Under the pieces are notes generated by a model. That model had not been told where the DNA came from. It did not search any database and was given only the letters and a program-made list of their open reading frames with translations. Of a stretch of DNA of 5,102 bases, positions 1 to 5,102 are shown in pieces (the stretch's first letter is position 1; each line of letters begins with the position of its first letter). The stretch comes from an uncultured Polyangiaceae bacterium (GTDB taxonomy: Bacteria > Myxococcota_A > Polyangia > Polyangiales > Polyangiaceae): the NCBI GenBank assembly GCA_938004815.1, contig CALKVR010000321.1, positions 1 to 5,102 of the forward strand. Direction: 5' to 3'. Made by a program: the position numbers and the translations under genes.

Positions 1-50
1 GGCTCCAGGCCGCGCACGAGGCCCGGTTGGCCGAGGGCGAGCCCGAATAA
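1..50 (+). CDS. C-terminal tail of an upstream gene (partial)
   Basis: Reading from base 3 gives LQAAHEARLAEGEPE followed by TAA at 48-50. Fourteen of the 15 sense codons end in G or C, and the residues are Ala/Glu-rich like a normal protein tail, which favours this frame. The other two forward frames are also open here, so the frame choice rests on codon bias and on the stop lying just before the next gene. The 5' part is outside the window and the product cannot be identified from 15 residues. The stop codon lies in the loop of a perfect inverted repeat (36-72) and is in the same frame as the large gene that follows, with 93 bp between this stop and that gene's ATG. Confidence 0.55.
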   Translation, partial: LQAAHEARLAEGEPE

Positions 51-72
51 CGCTTTCCGGAGTGGGCTCGCC
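36..72 (+). terminator. Perfect 9-bp inverted repeat around the upstream stop codon, possible terminator hairpin
   Basis: GGCGAGCCC at 36-44 is the exact reverse complement of GGGCTCGCC at 64-72, with a 19-base loop that contains the TAA at 48-50. The stem has eight G:C pairs and one A:T pair, so it would be stable as RNA. The position at a gene end suits transcription termination or 3'-end protection. However, no T-run follows (the next bases are GGGGCGGGG), so it is not a canonical intrinsic terminator, and the left arm also encodes protein. A 9-bp match can arise by chance in such GC-rich DNA. The repeat is seen directly; the role is inferred. Confidence 0.4.
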
Positions 73-128
73 GGGGCGGGGCCCGGTCGGAATCGATCGG
101 GTCGTTTCCCCTGCTCGCACCTCCGGGC

Positions 129-134
129 TATGTT
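129..134 (+). promoter_or_regulatory. Candidate -10 box close to the start of the TPR gene
   Basis: TATGTT matches the sigma-70 -10 consensus TATAAT at four of six positions and is an AT-rich island in very GC-rich DNA. It ends 9 bases before the ATG at 144, so transcription would begin around 141-144, giving a leaderless or nearly leaderless mRNA. That would fit the absence of any Shine-Dalgarno-like sequence before 144. The expected -35 region (about 105-111, TTTCCCC) is a poor match to TTGACA, so this is a weak call. Confidence 0.22.
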
Positions 135-143
135 TTGGCGTCG

Positions 144-3100
144 ATGGTGCCGATGGAGCGGTTGCTCGAGGCTTGGCGCGCGGATCCGCGCGAAGAGCCT
201 ACCGTTGAGCTCTGCGCCATGCTCATTCGCGCAGTGCTGAAGGCGACCGGACAGAAGATCCTTCCGGACAAGTTCGTCATCGACTTCGCGAACGAGGCGA
301 CCACCCTCCATCCAGACAACGTCGAGGTCGTGATCGCGTGCAGCGATCTGTACCTCGCCAACGGTCTCATCTCCCACGCGAAGACCCTCCTCGAGATGGG
401 CGCGCAGCACGCGCCGCGCGATCTGCGCGTCAAAGAGCGGCTCCTCAAGGTGGGCAAGCTGCGTCGAACTCAGGAGCTCGCCTCGCGCGCGCCCGATCCC
501 GAGACGCTCGACGCACCTACGACGCCGCTCGATCCGCCGACCGAGCCGGCCACCTCCAAGGTGCCCCCTGCGCCCATCCTGTTGCCGCGGCACCCGCGTC
601 GGCAGGCGACCGCTCACGGGCTGGCGCCCGCGACCGGCCGCAAGCCGACGGTGCAAGGCGTCCAGTCGCCGCTGGCGGCCCCCGACACGAAGACCGAGAC
701 GAGCAAATCCGTGCCGCCGCCGGCCGGTGGCGCCGACGAGCACCCGCGCCGCAGCCGGACGCTGATGGCCGGGTTCGGGGCGCCGCCTCCGGTGCCCGTG
801 CCGCCTCCCGTGCCCGCTTCGACGCCGCCGCCCGCGCGCCATGTGCGGCCGTCGGATCCGCCTACGTCGGTGGGGCCGGCGCACGAGCCCCGGCCGTCGG
901 ACGACGGCCCGATCACGCGCGTGGACGCAGATGGACCGCCCACGCGCGCTGGTGCCGACGCGATACGGCAGGCGATCGAGGACGAGGGCCCGGCGACGGC
1001 GGCCTCGACGCGTTCACCTCCGGTTTCGGACGACGGCCCGCCGACGAGCGTCGGGCCCGACGGTCCGCCCACCGCGGTCAAGGCCTCGACGCATCCGCCG
1101 CCGGCGCCAGCGATGTCCTCGCCGGAGGAGGCCGACGTCGACGGCGACCAGCCCACGGCTGCGCGCCCTCCGAGCGTCGCTCCGCCCCGCGCGCCGCCGC
1201 CGAACGTGGAGTGGGACGCGGGCGGGCCGCGCCCGGCCGCGCGCCGCGCCGCCCTCCGCCGCCCGCCGCCCGTCATGCGGCCCGCCGCGCCACCGCAACC
1301 CCGCGTCCCGGTCTTGGGGCCGGCGCTCGAGGACGGCCCGAGCGAGGGCGAGGGGCCCACGAACGTCACGGCGTTGCCGCCGCTCGGGCCTCATGGGCTC
1401 GCGCTCGAGTCGCGCCCGCCGCCGCCCGCCCCCACGAGCGACGAGGGCGACGATGATCCGCCCACGCGCGCCCGCGAGCTCGCTCCGATGGCGCCGCCCG
1501 AGCACGACGCGCCCACGCACGCCCAGCGGCCGCCGCCTCTCAGGCGCCCGGGATCGCCGCCTCGGATGGCGCCGGATCCGGACGGCGACACGACGACGAC
1601 GAGCCTCGGCTCCTCGCAAGAAGCGCCGACGCTGTCCGGCGCGCTGACCAAGCCGTTTCGACGACCCGAGTCGGTGCGCCCGTGGCCTCAAGAGGCGTCG
1701 TCGTTCCCAGCGCCCGGTGGCCACTTCGATGCGCACCCATCCGTCGCGCCCGTCGGCCCCGGCGGCACGCTCGCGATGCACGTCACGTCGGCGGGCGGCG
1801 ATCCCGATCGCGACGTGGGCACCCTCGTCCTGAATGCGGCCGAGGCGCTGGCGGCGGCGCGCGTCGATCCACGCTCGCCCCACACGCGCGCGTCGGAGGC
1901 GCCCGCGGCGGGCCCGAGCCAACCGGCGCCGACGTTCGGTCCGCCCCCGTCGTTCGCGCCTGCGTACGTGCCCGAGGTGCCGCCCTCGTTTGGTCCGCCG
2001 CCCGGGCTGCCGGGGTCGGGGGGGATGCAGCAGGCGCCGGCGTACGGCGCGCCCGCGATCGACCCCGGGTCGATCCAGTTCGGTCCGGCCCCCCAATCGT
2101 TCGGGCACCCCGACCCGGCGCTGCTCGGCTATGCGGCCGAGCCGCCATCGCCGGCGATGGGCTTGCCGGCGATGGGGGCGGCGTCCGTCGGTCCGTCGGG
2201 GTCGGGCAACCCGCACGCGTCGTTCGCCCCGTCCGCGTTCCCCGACCCGTTCGGCGCAGGCTCGATGGACACGTCGGGCCCGTCGTATCCGGTCGGCGCC
2301 CACGAGCCTTCTCGGCCGGTGCGCTTGTACGTGGCGCTCGGGGTGGCCGTCGTCGCCGTCGCGTCGCTCGTCGGCTACGCGACGTCCCTCGTGCTCGGCG
2401 ACTCCGCTTCGACGCAGGCGACGCCCGTCGCGAGCCGGCCCATCGGTGAAGATCTCGAGAACGCGCTCCTCGCAGGCGGCCCGCCCGATCTCTTGAAGGC
2501 CGACTCGATCCTCCGGTCGAAAGAGGGCGAGGGCGCCCCCGAGATATTGCTCGCGCGCGTGCGCGAGCGAACGCTGTCGGCGCTCGACGTGAGCGGCGAT
2601 CCAGCGGGGATCGACACGGCCGTCCAGAACGCGAAGAACGCCGGCGTGCCGCCCGGCGACGTCGCCTTCGCCGAGCTCGTGAGCGCCATCCTCCGGTCCG
2701 ACGCGGGGCGGGCCGACCAGATCGCCGACCAACACCGCGCCGACCGGTCGCGCGACGCGCTGTTCAACCTCGCGCTCGCGGTGATGGCAGAGCGGCGAGG
2801 CGACCCCGTCGCGCAGGAGCTCTTGCGCACGGCGCTCGCGGTCGAGCCCCGGCTGAGGCCTGCCTCCGTCCGCCTCGCGCGGTGGCTCATCTTGCACGGC
2901 GACGCGATCGAGGCCCGCAAGGTGGTCGATACCCTTCCGGAGGGTGATCCCTCGCGCAAAGCGCTCGATGCGCTCGCCGCGACGAAGTCGTGGCTCATGG
3001 AGCGCAAGGCGGGTACGAAGCCGCCGGGCGAGCCGGCGGTGATCACGGCCGAGATCCCGCGGTCGCTCCACGCGATCTTCTCCGCCGTGAAGCTCGTCTC

Positions 3101-4112
3101 CGACGCCGAGGACGCGGCCGAGAAGCGAGCCACGACCGGCAAGAGCAACCCCGAGGCGCAGGCGCAGCTCAAGCGCGCCATCGACGAGGCCGAGAGCCCG
3201 GCGCTGGCGCTGCTGTTCGGCGATATCGCCCTCGCGCGCGGCGACGAGGCGATGGCCTTCGCCGCGGCGTCGCGTACGTTGACGCTCACCCCAGGGTCTC
3301 GCGAGGCGCTGACGATGCTCGGGCGGGCGAGCGTCTCGCTCGGCAAGCTCGATCAGCTCGACGCGATGCTGGAGAAGCTGCCCGCGGAGTCCACGATCCA
3401 GCTCCGCGCGTTCTCGGCGTACGAGCAGGGCAAGACCGACGCGCTGACGAAGCTGGCGCAGGGCCTCACCGATCAGACGGACCCGGGCGGCGCGGTGCGC
3501 GTGCGGCTCACGCGCGTCCGCGGCACCGCCCCGATCCCTCCCGACGCGATCGAGCGGTTGCTCGCGGCCGACCCGGTCGGCGGCGATCTCTGCGCCGTCG
3601 ACGCGCTGCTCGACGCCGGCGAGATGGAGAAGGCGCGCGTGATCGTCGACGGGTGGGGTGACGGCGCGCTCAACCCCCTCCGCGCGCCCCGTGTCGCTCG
3701 GCTCCTGCGCTACGAGGGCAAGTCTCGCGAGGCCGTGAGCGCGCTCGGGGCCGCGACGCAGAGCAAGGCGGTCCTGGTCGAGCGCATCCTACTCGGCGCC
3801 GACTCGACGGCGGACCGCGAGCAGACGCTCGCGCTCATCGACGAACGGCTCGGGACGGACCGAACGTTCTGGAACGCGTACGTGCTCGCGAAGAACGGTG
3901 ACGGAGACAAGGCGAAAGCGCTCTTGGAAGCGGCGTCGCCGCCGTCGTTCGACACGCCGCTCAGCTCTCGCGTCGCGGCGGCGCTCGCCTACGGCGAGGT
4001 GCAGGACGCGGGGCGCGGCGAGCCCATCGCGCGGGTGCTCCTCGAGAGCTTCCCGAAAAACCCCGACGTTCGGCGCGCAGCAAAGGCGCTCGGCGTAGAA
4101 GAGCGGCGCTAA
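144..4112 (+). CDS. Large single-pass membrane TPR protein with a long disordered Pro/Thr-rich linker
   Basis: Predicted product of about 1322 residues. Residues 18-105 form TPR-like helices; the clearest unit is about 60-95 (LYLANGLISHAKTLLEMG). Residues 112-725 are a low-complexity Pro/Ala/Gly/Thr linker with acidic-x-Pro-Thr motifs (126-496) and Phe-Gly motifs (598-704). Residues 728-752 are one hydrophobic helix (LYVALGVAVVAVASLVGYAT), preceded by basic residues, which predicts N-in/C-out. Residues 770-1322 are helical hairpins of TPR type, for example 872-902, 906-936, 1018-1052, 1053-1085, 1241-1273 and 1274-1316. There is no signal peptide, catalytic motif or enzyme domain, so a scaffold or protein-docking role across the inner membrane is inferred. 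Start choice: ATG 144 is preferred; an in-frame TTG at 135 and ATG at 153 are alternatives, and none has a clear ribosome site. Related-looking TPR proteins are common in myxobacteria, but I recognise no named family. Confidence 0.9.
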   Translation: MVPMERLLEAWRADPREEPTVELCAMLIRAVLKATGQKILPDKFVIDFANEATTLHPDNVEVVIACSDLYLANGLISHAKTLLEMGAQHAPRDLRVKERLLKVGKLRRTQELASRAPDPETLDAPTTPLDPPTEPATSKVPPAPILLPRHPRRQATAHGLAPATGRKPTVQGVQSPLAAPDTKTETSKSVPPPAGGADEHPRRSRTLMAGFGAPPPVPVPPPVPASTPPPARHVRPSDPPTSVGPAHEPRPSDDGPITRVDADGPPTRAGADAIRQAIEDEGPATAASTRSPPVSDDGPPTSVGPDGPPTAVKASTHPPPAPAMSSPEEADVDGDQPTAARPPSVAPPRAPPPNVEWDAGGPRPAARRAALRRPPPVMRPAAPPQPRVPVLGPALEDGPSEGEGPTNVTALPPLGPHGLALESRPPPPAPTSDEGDDDPPTRARELAPMAPPEHDAPTHAQRPPPLRRPGSPPRMAPDPDGDTTTTSLGSSQEAPTLSGALTKPFRRPESVRPWPQEASSFPAPGGHFDAHPSVAPVGPGGTLAMHVTSAGGDPDRDVGTLVLNAAEALAAARVDPRSPHTRASEAPAAGPSQPAPTFGPPPSFAPAYVPEVPPSFGPPPGLPGSGGMQQAPAYGAPAIDPGSIQFGPAPQSFGHPDPALLGYAAEPPSPAMGLPAMGAASVGPSGSGNPHASFAPSAFPDPFGAGSMDTSGPSYPVGAHEPSRPVRLYVALGVAVVAVASLVGYATSLVLGDSASTQATPVASRPIGEDLENALLAGGPPDLLKADSILRSKEGEGAPEILLARVRERTLSALDVSGDPAGIDTAVQNAKNAGVPPGDVAFAELVSAILRSDAGRADQIADQHRADRSRDALFNLALAVMAERRGDPVAQELLRTALAVEPRLRPASVRLARWLILHGDAIEARKVVDTLPEGDPSRKALDALAATKSWLMERKAGTKPPGEPAVITAEIPRSLHAIFSAVKLVSDAEDAAEKRATTGKSNPEAQAQLKRAIDEAESPALALLFGDIALARGDEAMAFAAASRTLTLTPGSREALTMLGRASVSLGKLDQLDAMLEKLPAESTIQLRAFSAYEQGKTDALTKLAQGLTDQTDPGGAVRVRLTRVRGTAPIPPDAIERLLAADPVGGDLCAVDALLDAGEMEKARVIVDGWGDGALNPLRAPRVARLLRYEGKSREAVSALGAATQSKAVLVERILLGADSTADREQTLALIDERLGTDRTFWNAYVLAKNGDGDKAKALLEAASPPSFDTPLSSRVAAALAYGEVQDAGRGEPIARVLLESFPKNPDVRRAAKALGVEERR
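897..950 (+). repeat. First copy of an 18-codon two-motif module
   Basis: This stretch encodes residues 252-269, SDDGPITRVDADGPPTRA. It matches 12 of 18 residues of the second copy at 1026-1079 (residues 295-312), and both copies begin with the identical 15 bases TCGGACGACGGCCCG. The two Thr residues in each copy are exactly nine residues apart. The copies are offset by 129 bp, a whole number of codons, as expected of an in-frame internal duplication. Confidence 0.6.
1026..1079 (+). repeat. Second copy of the 18-codon two-motif module
   Basis: This encodes residues 295-312, SDDGPPTSVGPDGPPTAV, the partner of the copy at 897-950. Its central PPTSVGP also matches residues 239-245 of the linker (about 858-878), hinting at a third, partial copy. 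After the shared first 15 bases, the DNA has diverged more than the motif residues, which would fit selection on the Asp-Gly-Pro-Pro-Thr core, though two copies are too few to prove this. Confidence 0.6.
1932..2255 (+). repeat. Coding Phe-Gly / Pro-Ser-Phe repeat segment
   Basis: Residues 597-704 of the TPR protein hold five Phe-Gly dipeptides (Phe at 598, 616, 646, 653 and 703), mostly in a Pro-rich setting such as TFGPPPSFAP, PSFGPPPGLPG and QFGPAPQSFGHP, plus two further Ser-Phe-Ala-Pro copies. The segment has only a few charged residues and sits just before the membrane helix. It differs in composition from the acidic Pro-Thr array upstream, so the linker has at least two compositional zones. 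Its function is unknown. Confidence 0.5.
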
Positions 4113-4162
4113 ATTCCCGAGGGGCCCACAAAGCTGGTAATACGCTTGATCCGACGGGTCTC
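4113..4162 (+). promoter_or_regulatory. Short intergenic gap with a possible extended -10
   Basis: The 50-bp gap is more AT-rich than its flanks. At 4135-4143 it reads TGGTAATAC, an extended -10-like arrangement (TG-n-TAATAC), although the hexamer itself matches TATAAT at only three positions. The upstream TTCCCG at 4114-4119 is a weak -35 candidate at an 18-bp spacing. Initiation near 4150 would leave a leader of about 13 or 31 bases, depending on the start codon used. There is no clear terminator after the TPR gene, so read-through from it is an equally good explanation for expression of the next gene. Confidence 0.25.
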
Positions 4163-5102
4163 ATGCGACGAGCGGACACGATGAGAGCGTTCCTGACGGC
4201 CGCGTTGTCCTGCGCGGCGGCGTGCGGAACGGGCGGCGGCGGGCAGCCGAGCGCGAGCGCATCCGCCGAGGTCCCGACCGCGAGCGCCACCGCATCGAGC
4301 GCGGCGCTGCCGCCCGTCGACGACACGCCGAAGGGCGCGGGCGTGACCAAGTTCGTCCACGCCGACGACGCGGCGTCGGGGTGCGCGGCCGCTCGCTTCG
4401 ACATCGCGCAGAACCTCCTCCGCGGCGAGCTCACCCTCGCGGGCCGGCCTGGCGCCGCAGGCGCGGGCGAGATCGCTGCCTCGTGGCTCATCCAGCTCCA
4501 GAACAAGGCGCAGATCGGCTTCGCCGGCTTCGACGGCGACACCAAGCGAATCGCTCGCGATCGCGGGATCGGCAACGCGCGCGAGCACGCGCCGCGCCTC
4601 TTCGTCACGGGCGACGCGTGGACGGTGGTCTGGTTCGACGCCGAGGGTTTGGCCTACGCGCGCCCGGTGTGGGAGGCGCAGCCTGCCCCGACGATCGAGC
4701 ACCTCTCCCCGCTGAAAGACGTCAACCCGGCCGACGTCGCGTTCGCGGCCACGCCTGGTGGCGCGCTCGTCGTGGCGTCGCCGTTTGCGACAGCGGGCGA
4801 CCAGCTCTCCCTCTTTCTCTTCGCGGGGAGCACCGAGGGCCAAAAAGCGAGCGCGCTCGGAAAGACCAAGTCGGGCAAGAAGCCGCGCGAGCCCGCTGTC
4901 GCCGCGGACGCCAAGGGGTACACCGTGGCTTGGCTCGAAGACGACGGCCACATCGAGGCGGCCCGCTTCGACGCCGAGGGCAACCTCCAGGGGGGCACGC
5001 CCGCGGTCGCCAAACCGGCCGAGCGAACCGGCCTGACCGCCGCCGCGATCGAAGCCGGGACCGTGATCGCGTGGCTCGAGGGCGGCTCGGTCTACACGCG
5101 CC
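4163..5102 (+). CDS. Predicted lipoprotein with beta-propeller-like repeats (3' truncated by the window)
   Basis: An open frame from ATG 4163 runs to the window edge without a stop, giving 313 residues. It begins MRRADTMRAFLTAALSCAAA and then Cys21, a basic then hydrophobic leader ending in a weak lipobox (Ala-Ala-Ala-Cys; Cys17 is the other candidate). A Gly/Ser/Ala/Thr linker at about 22-50 would tether the domain off the membrane. From about residue 101 onward there are recurring strand-like units: WTVVWFDAEGLAYARPV (153-169), ALVVASPF (201-208), YTVAWLEDDGHIEAARFDAE (253-272) and TVIAWLEGGSVYTR (300-313). These resemble the blades of beta-propeller proteins; this is inferred from the alternating pattern, and no specific family is recognised. 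ATG 4181 (MRAFLTAALSCAAAC) gives an equally credible, shorter signal peptide; neither start has a strong ribosome site. The 50-bp spacing after the TPR gene on the same strand allows co-transcription. The protein is predicted to face the periplasm or the cell surface. Confidence 0.8.
   Translation, partial: MRRADTMRAFLTAALSCAAACGTGGGGQPSASASAEVPTASATASSAALPPVDDTPKGAGVTKFVHADDAASGCAAARFDIAQNLLRGELTLAGRPGAAGAGEIAASWLIQLQNKAQIGFAGFDGDTKRIARDRGIGNAREHAPRLFVTGDAWTVVWFDAEGLAYARPVWEAQPAPTIEHLSPLKDVNPADVAFAATPGGALVVASPFATAGDQLSLFLFAGSTEGQKASALGKTKSGKKPREPAVAADAKGYTVAWLEDDGHIEAARFDAEGNLQGGTPAVAKPAERTGLTAAAIEAGTVIAWLEGGSVYTR

Larger units (their letters stand above)
510..1631 (+). repeat. Coding array of 13 acidic-x-Pro-(x)-Thr short motifs
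   Basis: Within the disordered linker, the pattern Asp/Glu-x-Pro-(x)-Thr, often followed by x-Val or x-Ala, recurs with Thr at residues 126, 133, 241, 258, 267, 285, 301, 310, 338, 406, 441, 458 and 496 (numbered from ATG 144). Examples are DPPTSV, DGPPTRA, DGPPTSV, DGPPTAV, EGPTNV, DPPTRA and DAPTHA. Between them lie basic or polyproline stretches. The repetition is irregular in spacing and clearer in protein than in DNA, apart from one duplicated module. Repeated short linear motifs in a disordered cytoplasmic segment suggest several copies of a docking or phosphorylation site; this function is inferred. Confidence 0.65.

Noticed and set aside
62..86. G-rich stretch as a possible G-quadruplex.
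   Set aside because: Only three runs of three or more G (64-66, 73-76, 78-81) plus one GG are present, so a standard four-run quadruplex is not met.
51..134. Upstream stop and the large gene share one reading frame with no further stop between them, suggesting a split or read-through fusion.
   Set aside because: The 28 intervening codons give Arg/Gly/Ser-rich sequence unlike a domain, all three forward frames are open here because of high GC, and a hairpin surrounds the stop. Two separate genes are simpler.
1200..1300. Very GC-rich, repetitive-looking DNA considered as a CRISPR or tandem DNA repeat.
   Set aside because: No constant unit or regular spacing. The repetitiveness comes from Pro, Ala and Arg codons.
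614..1369. Minus-strand Gly/Ser/Ala-rich open frame of 251 residues.
   Set aside because: It mirrors the Pro/Ala-rich linker codons (Pro CCG reads as Arg, Gly or Ala on the other strand) and has no independent support such as a ribosome site or domain.
338..1456. Plus-strand overlapping open frame of 372 residues in another frame.
   Set aside because: Composition is Arg/Ala-dominated and lacks any domain. It is a GC-bias shadow of the TPR gene.
1014..3071. Long (685-residue) open frame on the minus strand, opposite the TPR gene.
   Set aside because: Its product is extremely Arg-rich with no recognisable domain, as expected for an antisense frame of GC-rich coding DNA. The + strand frame has a coherent TPR, linker, membrane helix and TPR layout.
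4109..4951. Minus-strand open frame of 280 residues opposite the lipoprotein.
   Set aside because: Arg/Ala-rich shadow. The + strand frame has a lipoprotein-type leader, a linker and regular strand repeats.

Overview
The window is very GC-rich, with strong G/C bias at third codon positions, and its proteins are rich in Ala, Pro, Gly and Arg. Together with a large TPR protein carrying a huge Pro-rich linker, followed by a lipoprotein with an Ala/Ser linker, this suggests a myxobacterium (Myxococcota, possibly Polyangiales). That assignment is inferred from style and composition; there is no marker gene in the window.

Layout, all on the + strand: (1) positions 1-50 hold the last 15 codons of an upstream gene ending in TAA. 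(2) Positions 51-143 are a short intergenic region with a perfect 9-bp inverted repeat at its left edge and a weak -10-like box just before the next gene. (3) Positions 144-4112 hold one very large gene (about 1322 residues). It encodes an N-terminal TPR-like domain, a roughly 600-residue disordered Pro/Ala/Thr linker with repeated short motifs, one transmembrane helix at residues 728-752, and a C-terminal helical-repeat (TPR-like) solenoid of about 560 residues. (4) Positions 4113-4162 are a 50-bp gap with a possible extended -10. (5) Positions 4163-5102 hold the start of a predicted lipoprotein with beta-propeller-like strand repeats; it runs off the window.

The large protein looks like a cross-membrane scaffold. 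The basic residues before the membrane helix predict the N-terminal TPR and linker in the cytoplasm and the long solenoid in the periplasm. The linker contains 13 copies of an acidic-x-Pro-(x)-Thr motif, including a duplicated two-motif module, and separately a Phe-Gly-rich segment. These are the most interesting signals here. The downstream lipoprotein would be exposed in the same periplasmic space, so a shared envelope function is possible, but nothing in the sequence proves it. No RNA genes, CRISPR arrays or mobile elements were seen.
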